The notes below the pieces were generated by a model, which was not told where the DNA came from, searched no databases, and was given only the letters and a program-made list of their open reading frames with translations. From NCBI GenBank assembly GCA_029778535.1, contig JAKOQB010000144.1, forward strand, positions 41,141-105,140: 64,000 bases of DNA. Direction: 5' to 3'. Position 1 is the first letter of the stretch; each line of letters opens with the position of its first letter. The translations under genes were made by a program, and so were the position numbers. The DNA is from Pseudomonadota bacterium. Its GTDB lineage: Bacteria; Pseudomonadota; Gammaproteobacteria; Burkholderiales; Burkholderiaceae_F. This document shows, piece after piece, positions 10,601-19,018 of the stretch.

Positions 10601-11122
10601 CCCCGCGCGCTGCAGCTCGAGGTAGAAGCGGTTCGGAAACGCCGCCGCGAGCCGCTGCGCGGCGGCGCGCGCGGCGGCGCGATTGCCCGCCAGCAGCTGC
10701 GCGCCGACCTCGCCGTCGGCCGCGCCCGACAGCGCGATCAGCCCGCGCGTCGCCGCGCCGTCGAGCCAGTCGCTGCGCACCTCGGCGCGGTTGCGGTGTT
10801 GGTTCTCCAGGTACGCGCGCGACAGCAGCTCGCACAGATTCAGATAGCCGGCCTGGTCCTGCACGAGCACCAGCAGCCGATGCGGATGATCGCGATCGCC
10901 ATCGTTCGTGACCGCGAGATCGCAACCGAGGATCGGCTTCACCCCCTTGGCGCGCGCCGTCTTGTAGAAGCGCACCGCGCCGAACAGGTTGCCGCCGTCG
11001 GTCAGCGCCAGTGCGCCCTGCCCGTCGGCGACCGCGGCCTGCACCGCGTCTTCGATCCGCACCAGGCCATCGACGACCGAAAATTCCGAGTGCAGTCGAA
11101 GGTGAACGAACGGCGCAGGCAT
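7661..11122 (-). CDS. dnaE: DNA polymerase III subunit alpha
   Basis: A 1153-residue replicative polymerase catalytic subunit, the normal length for proteobacterial DnaE1. In order: an N-terminal PHP domain starting FVHLRLHSEFSVVDGL, then the palm/finger core with GPGRGSGAGSLAAYSL (about 350-365) and the catalytic acidic motif PDFDIDFCQDNRDRVIDY (about 400-417). After these come the helix-hairpin-helix region and a C-terminal OB-fold/tau-binding region. It works with DnaQ (encoded at 46562-47260) in the core enzyme. Single gene, convergent with the GT2 operon (10-base overlap). The ATG at 11122 begins exactly at the PHP domain. Confidence 0.96.
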   Translation of the reverse strand: MPAPFVHLRLHSEFSVVDGLVRIEDAVQAAVADGQGALALTDGGNLFGAVRFYKTARAKGVKPILGCDLAVTNDGDRDHPHRLLVLVQDQAGYLNLCELLSRAYLENQHRNRAEVRSDWLDGAATRGLIALSGAADGEVGAQLLAGNRAAARAAAQRLAAAFPNRFYLELQRAGRNGDDACTSASLALALELALPVVATHPVQFVDASEFRAHEARVCIAEGYTLADPRRPRRFTAQQYFKSAAEMAELFRDVPAALANTIEIARRCNLQLVLGKPRLPDFPTPPGVTLDEHCRNLALEGLERRLLKLFPDAAERDRQRPAYVGRLEWELATIAKMGFSGYFLIVADFINWAKENGIPVGPGRGSGAGSLAAYSLNITDLDPLRYELLFERFLNPERVSMPDFDIDFCQDNRDRVIDYVKRKYGAAAVSQIATFGTLGAKAVVRDVGRVLDLPYTKCDTLSKLIPHNPADPWTLERALAEEPAFAEAVKADEEYAELVELSKPLEGLTRNVGMHAGGVLIAPGKLTDFCPLYCAQGAPDAVVSQFDKDDVEAIGLVKFDFLGLTTLTILDLALRYVKQLDPMSTLTLDDLPLDDAKTYEVFRRADTTAVFQFDSQGMRGMLKRAKPSVLEDLIALNALYRPGPMDLIPEFCDRKHGKRIEYLDPRLEPILGPTYGVMTYQEHVMTIAQVIGGYTLGGADLLRRAMGKKKPEEMAQQREIFLKGAVERGMPENKAQLLFDQMEKFAGYGFNKSHAAAYALVAYQTAYFKAHHPAAFMAANLSALMGETDSVKVLVEDSRALGLTIEAPDVNRGTYRFEPVDAKTIRYGLGAIKGTGQGAIEHLLAVRASGRFTSLFDFCARVDRRIVNRRVIEALVRAGAFDALDADRAKLLASVGRAMEAADRADASAGQASLFGGAMEAAAVEYVAAAPWSERERLANEKLALGYYFSGHLFKEYEAEARRLASLKLADVRPAAGGPGMRSDPIRIAGIIVSARAQNTRRGRIGVIVLDDATAAIEITVFAELFDRKRALLKEDTLVFVTGRVRAGDGERLSVLADEIIDLAEARARAQAALRIEVDGVASVAKLKDALVPYRVANGNGEGNGGCRVVLHVANRGGCADLRLPDAWRVRGDERLLEELRAQPRVRGVGFSYG

Positions 11123-11243
11123 GCGAGCGATTCTAGCGATCCGCCCTGCGTCGAATTGTGCTAGGCGATTCGTCGCACTTGCATTCGCCGCGCGCGGCAG
11201 CTACGTTGCCGGCTGAGCGATTCGATCAGCAAGAGGAACCTCG

Positions 11244-11741
11244 ATGCCGCGCGCGATGGGCCCGACGATCTGCGCCGCCCTGCTGGCTTTTTTCGTCGCC
11301 GGCAACGCAAGCGCGGACGCGATCTACAAGGTCCGGCTGAAGGACGGTTCGATCGCATTCACCGACCGGCCGCCGCCGGGCGCGACGATTCTCGAAAAGC
11401 GCGAAGTCGAACCGTCGCCGCAGTCGGCGCCGTCCGCGCCGGCGGCGGAGTCGCGCCGGCGCGAAGCCGCCGCGGTCGACGAACGCCTGCGCCGGCGCGC
11501 GGCGGAAGCAGAACAGCTGGATGCCGCGGTCGCCGCCGCCGAGCGCGCGCTCGCCAAGGCGAAAGTCGATCTGGAAAAGGGACGCGAGGCGCGCGAGGGC
11601 GATTTCATGGGCACCGCGCGCAAGGGCCTGGTGCGGCATTCGCCCGCCTTTGAGGAGCGCGTGCGCGCGCTCGAGCAAGCCGTGGCCGACGCGCAGGCGC
11701 GCCTCGCCCGCGCGATCGAAGCGCGCGATGCGCCGCGCTAG
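11244..11741 (+). CDS. Exported DUF4124 domain protein with coiled-coil tail
   Basis: A 165-residue protein with a signal peptide (hydrophobic AALLAFFVAGNASA, cleavage about residue 24). A DUF4124-type segment DAIYKVRLKDGSIAFTDRPPPGA follows (about 25-48), then an Ala/Arg/Glu-rich predicted coiled coil (about 65-160, heptads such as EAEQLDAAVAAAERALAKAK). DUF4124 proteins are common envelope proteins of betaproteobacteria with no assigned reaction. Preceded by a purine-rich AAGAGGAA ribosome site. Stands alone between dnaE and glgP. Function unknown. Confidence 0.8.
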   Translation: MPRAMGPTICAALLAFFVAGNASADAIYKVRLKDGSIAFTDRPPPGATILEKREVEPSPQSAPSAPAAESRRREAAAVDERLRRRAAEAEQLDAAVAAAERALAKAKVDLEKGREAREGDFMGTARKGLVRHSPAFEERVRALEQAVADAQARLARAIEARDAPR

Positions 11742-11873
11742 CCGCGATCGCGTCTGAGCGGCGTCGCGCCGCACGCGGCCTGCAGCGCGCCGCCGAGGCG
11801 TTTGCCGCGCAGCGACTGCGCGCAGGTTCGGTAAGCTAGCCGCATCGATCGACACGCTGGCGACCAGACCACA

Positions 11874-14435
11874 ATGGAACAACCCGGCACGCGGTTCTGC
11901 CTCGAGATCCGACCTTCGCTGCCGCCGCGCCTGGCGCGGCTCGCCGACCTGGCAGGCGACCTCTACTACAGCTGGGATCTGTCGGCGCGCGGTCTGTTTG
12001 CCCGCCTCGATCCGGGACTGTGGGAAAGCTGCGGACACAGCCCGAAGGCGTTCCTGAACCAGGTCGATCAACGGCGTCTGGAGGCGGCGGCCGAGGATCC
12101 CGGCTATCTGTCCCACTACAACCGCGTGCTATCGTCCTACGACACGTATCTGGCGCGACCGGCGCGGCGCGCGAACGGCGACTGGCTGGGCGAAGGCGAG
12201 CTGGTCGCCTATTTCTGCGCCGAGTTCGGCTTTCACGAAAGCCTGCCTATCTATTCGGGGGGCCTCGGCATCCTCGCCGGCGACCACTGCAAGGCGGCGG
12301 CCGATAGCGGCCTGCCCTTCGTCGGCGTCGGCCTGCTGTACCGGCAGGGCTACTTCACGCAGGAGATCGACCTCGACGGCAATCAGCGCGCGACCTACCA
12401 CGACGCCGACTTCGACGATCTGCCGGTGGCGCCGGCACGCGCGGCCGACGGCCAGGAACTGCACATCCCGGTCGAAGTCGGCGAACGCACGGTGCAGGTC
12501 AAGGTCTGGCTGGCGCAGGTCGGGCGGGTCAAGCTCGTGCTGCTCGACACCGACCTGCCGGGCAACAGCGAGCACGACCGCTTCATCGCGCACCGGCTGT
12601 ACGGCGGCGATCGCGGCACGCGGATCGAGCAGGAAATCGTGCTCGGCATGGGCGGCGTGCGCGCGCTGGCGGCGCTGAATCTGCGGCCGACCGTGTGGCA
12701 CATCAACGAGGGACATGCCGCGTTCCTCGTGCTCGAACGCGCGCGCGAATGCATGAAGGGCGGCCTCGATTTCGCCGCCGCGCTCGAGGCGGTCGCCGCC
12801 AGCACGGTCTTCACCACGCACACGGCCGTGCCCGCCGGCCACGACCACTTCTCCGAGGAGATGATCCGCCGCTACTTCGACGGCTACTGCCGCGCGCAGG
12901 GCATCGACATCCAGGCGTTGCTGGCGCTCGGCCGCACGCCGGCCAGCCACGACTTCAACATGACCGCGCTCGCGCTGCGCGGCTCGCGTCACCGCAATGG
13001 CGTCAGCCGCATCCACGGGCGCGTCAGCGCGCAGATGCTGCGCGAGCTGTGGCCGCAGGTGCCGCCGTCGGAGAACCCGATCGCGTACGTGACCAACGGC
13101 GTGCACGCGCCGACCTTTCTCGCGCCGGAGTGGATCGACATCTTCGAGCGCTTTCTCGGTCCCGACTGGACGCAGCGCCTGTCGGACGCCGAGATCTGGC
13201 AGCGCGTACACGACATTCCCGACCACATCTTCTGGAGCGCACGCCAGTACCTGAAGGCGCAGATGCTGCAACTGGTCGCCTACCGGATCCGGCATCAGGT
13301 GCGGCGCGCGCACGGCAGCGAGGCGCACGCGGATCGGCTGCTCAAGCGCGCCGATCCGAACGATCCCAACGTGCTGACGATCGGCTTCGCGCGCCGCTTC
13401 GCCACCTACAAGCGCGCCACGCTGATGTTCGAGCAGCTCGACCTGCTCGACGAGCTGGTCAACGATCCGCAGCGGCCGCTGCTGTTCATCTTCGCCGGCA
13501 AGGCACACCCGGCCGACACGCCCGGGCAGGACCTGATGCGGCGCATTGCCGAGATCGCCCGCATGCCGCGCTTCGAGGGCAAGATCCTGCTGGTCGAAGG
13601 CTACGACCTGCGGCTGGCGCGGCGGCTCACCTCGGGAGTGGACGTGTGGCTGAACCATCCGACCTATCCGCTCGAGGCGTGCGGCACCTCGGGCATGAAG
13701 GCGGCGATGAACGGGGTGCTGAACCTGTCGATCCGCGACGGCTGGTGGGACGAGGGCTTCGCCCCCGGCAACGGCTGGGCGATCACGCCGATCCCCGAGG
13801 ACCAGAGCCAGGACGCGCGCAACCGCGGCGAGGTGCGCTCGATCTACGAGATCCTGCAGGACCAGGTGATTCCGCTCTATTACGACCGCGGCCCGATGGG
13901 CCATTCGCCGGGCTGGGTCACGATGGGCAAGGAGGCGATCGCCACGCTGATGCCGCGCTTCAACACCGAGCGCATGCTGACCGAGTACGTGACGCGCTTC
14001 TACCGGCCGGCGGCCGAGCTGGGCCGGCGCGTCGCCGCCGAAGGCCACGCGCGCGCGCGCGAGCTGGCGCGCTGGAAGGAGCACATCTACGCGCGCTGGC
14101 CGGGGGTCAAGTTGCGCCGGGTCGAGGAACTGCCGCGTCGGCTCGCCTACGGCGAAGGAATGCACCTGGCGGTCGACGTGGCGCTGAACGGCTTGAAGGC
14201 CGACGACATGGTGGTCGAAGCGCTGCTGGCCGACGACTCGCACGCGTCGGCGCCGAACGAGGCCAAGTCGCTGCTGCTGTCACCCACCGGACGCGCGGAC
14301 ACCTCGGGCATGCAGCGCTACGAATTGAACTTCGTGCCGGAGCGCTGCGGCCGGTTCGAATACCGTATCCGCGCGTTTCCGCGCCATCCGCTGCTCGCGC
14401 ACCGGCTCGAACTGGGGCTGATGCTGTGGGTCTGA
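11874..14435 (+). CDS. glgP: Alpha-glucan phosphorylase (GT35, DUF3417-type)
   Basis: An 853-residue glycogen/maltodextrin phosphorylase that releases glucose 1-phosphate from alpha-1,4-glucan ends using inorganic phosphate. The N-terminal DUF3417 segment (about 10-120, LYYSWDLSARGLFARLDPGLWE) marks the compact bacterial/archaeal type rather than the long E. coli GlgP. The pyridoxal phosphate lysine is in EACGTSGMKAAMNGV (about 600-614), followed by NLSIRDGWWDEG. Its stop abuts the convergent glgA stop (TGATCA at 14433-14438). Together with glgA and glgC it forms a glucan storage-and-mobilisation cluster. Confidence 0.93.
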   Translation: MEQPGTRFCLEIRPSLPPRLARLADLAGDLYYSWDLSARGLFARLDPGLWESCGHSPKAFLNQVDQRRLEAAAEDPGYLSHYNRVLSSYDTYLARPARRANGDWLGEGELVAYFCAEFGFHESLPIYSGGLGILAGDHCKAAADSGLPFVGVGLLYRQGYFTQEIDLDGNQRATYHDADFDDLPVAPARAADGQELHIPVEVGERTVQVKVWLAQVGRVKLVLLDTDLPGNSEHDRFIAHRLYGGDRGTRIEQEIVLGMGGVRALAALNLRPTVWHINEGHAAFLVLERARECMKGGLDFAAALEAVAASTVFTTHTAVPAGHDHFSEEMIRRYFDGYCRAQGIDIQALLALGRTPASHDFNMTALALRGSRHRNGVSRIHGRVSAQMLRELWPQVPPSENPIAYVTNGVHAPTFLAPEWIDIFERFLGPDWTQRLSDAEIWQRVHDIPDHIFWSARQYLKAQMLQLVAYRIRHQVRRAHGSEAHADRLLKRADPNDPNVLTIGFARRFATYKRATLMFEQLDLLDELVNDPQRPLLFIFAGKAHPADTPGQDLMRRIAEIARMPRFEGKILLVEGYDLRLARRLTSGVDVWLNHPTYPLEACGTSGMKAAMNGVLNLSIRDGWWDEGFAPGNGWAITPIPEDQSQDARNRGEVRSIYEILQDQVIPLYYDRGPMGHSPGWVTMGKEAIATLMPRFNTERMLTEYVTRFYRPAAELGRRVAAEGHARARELARWKEHIYARWPGVKLRRVEELPRRLAYGEGMHLAVDVALNGLKADDMVVEALLADDSHASAPNEAKSLLLSPTGRADTSGMQRYELNFVPERCGRFEYRIRAFPRHPLLAHRLELGLMLWV

Positions 14436-15881
14436 TCAGGCCGAGATCTGCGCGTACAGCCGCGCGTACTCGAAGGCCGCGCGGTCCCAGCTGAAGTCGC
14501 GCGCCATGCCGGCGCGCTGCAGCCGCTGCCACTGCGCGGGCGTCCGATACAGCGCCAGCGCGCGCGCGATCGCGCTGCGCAGTCCCGCCGCGTCGATCGG
14601 ACGCACGTGCAATCCGCTCGCGCTGCCGTCCGCGAGCGTCGCGTCGCTGCAGTCGACGACCGAATCGAGCAGCCCGCCGGTGGCGCCGACGATCGGCACC
14701 GTGCCGTAGCGCTGGCTGTACATCTGATTGAGACCGCACGGTTCGAAGCGCGACGGCATCAGAAAGAGGTCGGCGCCGGCCTCGGTCAGGTGCGCGAGCG
14801 ATTCGTCGAAGCCGATGTGAACGCCGATCGCATGCGGGTGACTCTTCGCCAGCGCGCGGAATTCCGCTTCCATCACCGGCTCGCCGGTGCCGACCACGAC
14901 CAGCTGCGCCGGCGCGGCGATCAGCTCCTGCGCCACCGCGACGATCAGATCGACGCCCTTCTGATCGGTCAGCCGGCTGACCACCGCGAAGAGCGGCGTC
15001 GCATCGTCTTCGCGCAGGCCGAAGCGGCGCTGCAGCGCGCGCTTGTTGGCCTTCTTGTTCGACAGCGAATCCGCGTCGAACGGCGCGGCGAGCGCCGGGT
15101 CGCGCTTCGGGTCCCACAGCGTCGTGTCGATGCCGTTCAGGATGCCGTGCAGCGCAGCGCGGCGCGCGAACAGCAGCCCTTCGAGCCCCATGCCGAGCGG
15201 TGCGGTCTGGATCTCGCGCGCGTACGACGGGCTGCCGGTCGTGATCGCGTCGGCGTATTGCAGGCCCGCCTTCACGAACGACAGCTTGCCGTGAAACTCG
15301 ACACCGTCGACCGACCAGGCGGCGGGCGGCAGTCCGAGCCGCGCGGTCCAGCTCGCGTCGAACAATCCCTGGAACGCGAGGTTGTGCACCGTGAACAGTA
15401 CCGGCGCCGCGGGCCGCGGCGAGAAGCGCACGTACGCTGCGCCGAGCCCCGCGTGCCAGTCGTTCAGATGCAGCACGTCGGCGCGCCAGCCGACGCCACC
15501 TTCAGTCGCGAGCCAGGCGGCAACCCGTCCGAGCTGCGCGAAGCGCAGCGCGTTGTCGGGCCAGTCCTTGCCGCCATCCTGATACGGCCCGCCGGCGCGG
15601 TCGAAAAGCGGCGGACAGTCGATCACGTACAGCGGCACGCCGTCGGGGAGTTCGGCGCCGAGCAGATCGGCCGCCGGCACTTCCGCCAGCGGCTCGATGC
15701 GCGCGAGAAAGCGGCGCTCGCGCAGCGCGGCCAGCACCGGCGGATAACCGGGCAGCAGCACGCGCACGTCGAGGTTCAGCCGCCGCAGCGCAGCCGGCAG
15801 CGCGCCTGCCACGTCGGCCAGTCCACCGGTCTTGACCAGCGGCACGCATTCGGATGCCGCAAACAGCACGCGCAATGTCAT
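14436..15881 (-). CDS. glgA: Glycogen synthase (ADP-glucose type)
   Basis: A 481-residue GT5 enzyme that extends alpha-1,4-glucan from ADP-glucose. The ADP-glucose binding motif KTGGLADVAGALPAAL occurs at residues about 18-33, with LHLNDWHAGL in the N-terminal domain. The C-terminal GT-B domain has VVSRLTDQKGVDLI and SRFEPCGLNQMYSQRYGTVP. Length matches bacterial GlgA. It is divergent from glgC over a 108-bp gap that must hold both promoters, and convergent with glgP. The substrate comes from the neighbouring glgC product. Confidence 0.95.
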   Translation of the reverse strand: MTLRVLFAASECVPLVKTGGLADVAGALPAALRRLNLDVRVLLPGYPPVLAALRERRFLARIEPLAEVPAADLLGAELPDGVPLYVIDCPPLFDRAGGPYQDGGKDWPDNALRFAQLGRVAAWLATEGGVGWRADVLHLNDWHAGLGAAYVRFSPRPAAPVLFTVHNLAFQGLFDASWTARLGLPPAAWSVDGVEFHGKLSFVKAGLQYADAITTGSPSYAREIQTAPLGMGLEGLLFARRAALHGILNGIDTTLWDPKRDPALAAPFDADSLSNKKANKRALQRRFGLREDDATPLFAVVSRLTDQKGVDLIVAVAQELIAAPAQLVVVGTGEPVMEAEFRALAKSHPHAIGVHIGFDESLAHLTEAGADLFLMPSRFEPCGLNQMYSQRYGTVPIVGATGGLLDSVVDCSDATLADGSASGLHVRPIDAAGLRSAIARALALYRTPAQWQRLQRAGMARDFSWDRAAFEYARLYAQISA

Positions 15882-15989
15882 TTCGCAAGCTCGATTCGAA
15901 CGAATGCCGCCAGACTACCTGCAAAGGCGGGTCGCCGAGTTGCGGTAGGCTCTCCGCGAACGGACCCGCGCTGAATCGAGGGGACCCCG

Positions 15990-17309
15990 ATGACCGACGC
16001 CGAATGCCTGCACCTCGGCTACTGCCCTTATAAGAACGACCCCGCCGGCCCGCCGGGGTCCAACCTCGCGCACGAGGCGATGGCGATCGTGCTCGCGGGC
16101 GGACGCGGCCAGCGGCTCGGGCCGCTGTCGGAGTGGCGCGCCAAGCCGGCGCTGCCGTTCGCCGGCAAGTTCCGCATCATCGACTTCACGCTGTCGAACT
16201 GCGTGAACTCCGGCATCCGCCGCATCGGCATCTGCACGCAGTACAAGGCGCAGAGCCTGATCCGCCACGTGCAGCGCGGCTGGTCGATCTTCGACGGCCG
16301 CTTCAACGAATTCGTCGAGCTGCTGCCGGCGCAGCAGCGCGTGACCACGCACTGGTACGCGGGCACCGCCGACGCCGTCTACCAGAACATCGACATCCTG
16401 CGCACGCAGGAGCCGCGCTTCGTGCTGGTGCTGGCCGGCGATCACGTCTACAAGATGGACTACTCGAAGATGCTGGGCGAGCATGTGGCGCGCAACGCCG
16501 ACATGACGATCGCGTGCCTCGAGCTGCCGGTGGAAGAAGCGCGCCCCTTCGGCGTGATGCAGGTCGACGCTGAAGGGCGCATCATCGGCTTCCAGGAGAA
16601 GCCCGCGCACCCGCGGCCGCTGCCCGACCGGCCCGACACGGCGCTGGTCAGCATGGGCGTGTACTGCTTCAACACGCCGTTCCTGTACGAACAACTGATC
16701 CGCGATGCGGGGCAGCGCACTTCGTCGCACGACTTCGGCAAGGACGTCATTCCGCACGCGATCGAACGCGGTTACCGCGTGTACTCGCACCGTTTCACGA
16801 CGAGCTGCGTCAACATGGTCGGTGACCGCCCGTACTGGCGCGACGTCGGCACGATCGACGCGTACTGGGAGGCCAACCTCGACCTGGTGCACGTCACGCC
16901 CGAGCTGAATCTGTACGACGCGGCGTGGCCGATCTGGACCCACCAGGAACAGTTGCCGCCGGCCAAATTCGTGTTCGACGATGATGACCGGCGCGGCATC
17001 GCGATCGACTCGATCGTCTCCGGCGGCTGCATCATCAGCGGCTCGGCGGTGAAGCGCTCGCTGCTGTTCTCCAACGTGGTCGTGCACAGCTATTGCACGA
17101 TCGAGGACTCCGTGCTGCTGCCCGACGTCGACGTGGCGCGCCATGTGGTACTGAAGCGCGCGGTGGTGGAGAAAGGCTGCCGCCTGCCGGCCGGGCTGCA
17201 GGTCGGCGTCGATCGTGAGGCCGACCGGCGCCGCTTTCTCGTCACCGATCACGGCGTCACGCTGATCACGCCGCAGATGCTCGGGCAGGAGATTCACCAG
17301 GTTCCATGA
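15990..17309 (+). CDS. glgC: Glucose-1-phosphate adenylyltransferase (ADP-glucose pyrophosphorylase)
   Basis: A 439-residue enzyme making ADP-glucose from ATP and glucose 1-phosphate, the committed step of glycogen synthesis. Motifs: AIVLAGGRGQRLGPLS (about 31-46), KPALPFAGKFRIIDFTLSN (substrate/regulator lysine region), and a C-terminal left-handed beta-helix with SGGCIISGSAVKRSLLFSNV. The N-terminus is about 28 residues longer than usual; GAGGGGA precedes the ATG at 15990 and supports it. The 3' end overlaps the first GH57 gene by 4 bases (ATGA), so glgC and the two GH57 genes are one operon. Confidence 0.95.
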   Translation: MTDAECLHLGYCPYKNDPAGPPGSNLAHEAMAIVLAGGRGQRLGPLSEWRAKPALPFAGKFRIIDFTLSNCVNSGIRRIGICTQYKAQSLIRHVQRGWSIFDGRFNEFVELLPAQQRVTTHWYAGTADAVYQNIDILRTQEPRFVLVLAGDHVYKMDYSKMLGEHVARNADMTIACLELPVEEARPFGVMQVDAEGRIIGFQEKPAHPRPLPDRPDTALVSMGVYCFNTPFLYEQLIRDAGQRTSSHDFGKDVIPHAIERGYRVYSHRFTTSCVNMVGDRPYWRDVGTIDAYWEANLDLVHVTPELNLYDAAWPIWTHQEQLPPAKFVFDDDDRRGIAIDSIVSGGCIISGSAVKRSLLFSNVVVHSYCTIEDSVLLPDVDVARHVVLKRAVVEKGCRLPAGLQVGVDREADRRRFLVTDHGVTLITPQMLGQEIHQVP

Positions 17310-19018
17310 GCGCGCGCCAAGAAGGCATCGATCTCGTGCTGGTGTGGCACATGCACCAGCCCGAGTATCGCGTCGGCGCCGAGCGCACGCCGCGCATGCC
17401 GTGGGTCTATCTGCATGCGCTGAAGGACTACTCGGACATGGCCGCGCACTTGGAAGCGCAGCCGCGCGCGCGCGCGGTGGTCAACTTCGTGCCGATCCTG
17501 CTCGAGCAGCTCGACGACTACGTGCAGCAGTTCGCCGCGGGCACCCTGCGCGATCCGCTGCTGCAGCTGCTCGGCCGCAGCGACGCGGTGCCGTTCACGG
17601 CCGAGGAGCGGGCGCTGGTGCTGAACCAGTGCTTCCACGCCAATCACACGCACATGGTCGCGCCGTTCGCCCCGTATCGGCGCTTGCGCGATCTCGCGCA
17701 AGCGGCCGAGACGCACGACGCGGCCGGGTATCTGTCCGACCGCTTCCTGTACGACCTGCTGACCTGGTACCACCTGTCGTGGACCGGCGAGTTCGTGCGC
17801 CGCGAAGCGGCGCTGGTGAAGGAGCTGATGACGTTCGGCAGCGGCTTCACTTTCACGCAACGGCAGGCGCTGCTCGAACTGATCGGCCGCGTGATCACGC
17901 GGGTGGCGGCGGCTTTCCGGCGGCTGGAGGAGTCGGGCCGCGTCGAGCTGTCGACGACGCCGTACTTTCACCCGCTCGGACCGCTGCTGGTCGACTTCGG
18001 CTGCGCGCGCCAGGCGCGGCCCGACCTGCCGCTGCCGCAGTCGCCGCGCTATCCGGGCGGTGCCGAGCGGCTCGACTGGCACATCGCCGCCGCGCTGGCG
18101 GAACACGCGCGCCGCTTCGGCCGTGCGCCGACGGGACTGTGGCCCGCCGAGGGCGCGGTCAGCGACGGACTGCTGCAGGCGGCCGGCCGCGCGCGCCTCG
18201 CCTGGATCGCATCGGGACAGCAGGTGCTGCGCAACAGCCTGCGCCGCGCCGGACGCGACCTCGGCGTGGAGAAGGACTGCCTGTATCGCCCGTACCGCGT
18301 GCGGCCGCTGGCCGACACACTGTGCTTCTTCCGCGACGATCGCCTGTCCGACCTGATCGGGTTCGTCTATCGCAACTGGGACGGCGGGCACGCGGCGGAC
18401 CACTTCGTGCAGGAACTGGAGCAGATCGCCGCCCATGGCTGCCCGGACGGCCGCAGGCCGGTCGTCAGCGTGATCCTCGACGGCGAGAACGCATGGGAGT
18501 ACTACCCTTACAACGGCTACTACTTCCTGTCCGCGCTGTACGAGAAGCTCGGCGATCACCCGCGCATCCGGATGCGCACCTATCGGGACTGGATCGCCGA
18601 ACACCAGCCGAACTTGCCGGCGGACGTCGATTCGCTGCCGGCGCTGGTCGCGGGCAGCTGGGTCTACGGCGACCTGACGACGTGGATCGGCGCGCCGGAC
18701 AAGAACGCCGCCTGGGACCTGCTCGTCGCCGCCAAGCAGGCGTATGACACGGCCGTCGCGAGCGGACGGCTGACACCCGGCGAGGTCGCGGCCGCAGGGC
18801 GACAGCTCGGCGTGTGCGAAAGCTCCGACTGGTTCTGGTGGTTCGGCGACGACAACCCCGCGCAGGCGGTCGCCGGGTTCGATCGCCTGTATCGCGACAA
18901 CCTGGCGCAGCTTTACGCGCTGCTGCACCTGCCGGTGCCGGAGAACCTCGCGCGGCCGCTGAGCCGCGGCGGCGGCGCGCAAGAAGGCACGGGCGCAATG
19001 CGCCGGGCGGGTTCATGA
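17306..19018 (+). CDS. Glycoside hydrolase family 57 protein
   Basis: A 570-residue GH57 enzyme acting on alpha-glucans (alpha-amylase or amylopullulanase-like by family). Conserved regions visible: VLVWHMHQPEYR (region 1, about 11-22), GLWPAEGAVSDGLLQAAG (region 3, proposed nucleophile Glu in WPAEG, about 278), and VSVILDGENAWEYYPYNG (region 4, acid/base Asp, about 389). No signal peptide, so it acts in the cytoplasm. ATGA overlaps with both neighbours indicate coupled translation in glgC-GH57-GH57. It may debranch or remodel glycogen; the exact bond specificity is not readable. Confidence 0.88.
   Translation: MSARQEGIDLVLVWHMHQPEYRVGAERTPRMPWVYLHALKDYSDMAAHLEAQPRARAVVNFVPILLEQLDDYVQQFAAGTLRDPLLQLLGRSDAVPFTAEERALVLNQCFHANHTHMVAPFAPYRRLRDLAQAAETHDAAGYLSDRFLYDLLTWYHLSWTGEFVRREAALVKELMTFGSGFTFTQRQALLELIGRVITRVAAAFRRLEESGRVELSTTPYFHPLGPLLVDFGCARQARPDLPLPQSPRYPGGAERLDWHIAAALAEHARRFGRAPTGLWPAEGAVSDGLLQAAGRARLAWIASGQQVLRNSLRRAGRDLGVEKDCLYRPYRVRPLADTLCFFRDDRLSDLIGFVYRNWDGGHAADHFVQELEQIAAHGCPDGRRPVVSVILDGENAWEYYPYNGYYFLSALYEKLGDHPRIRMRTYRDWIAEHQPNLPADVDSLPALVAGSWVYGDLTTWIGAPDKNAAWDLLVAAKQAYDTAVASGRLTPGEVAAAGRQLGVCESSDWFWWFGDDNPAQAVAGFDRLYRDNLAQLYALLHLPVPENLARPLSRGGGAQEGTGAMRRAGS

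Noticed and set aside
7790..11164. A 1124-codon open frame antisense to dnaE
   Set aside because: It mirrors dnaE in a high-GC genome. Its product is His/Arg/Ala-rich without domains, and dnaE motifs lie on the other strand.
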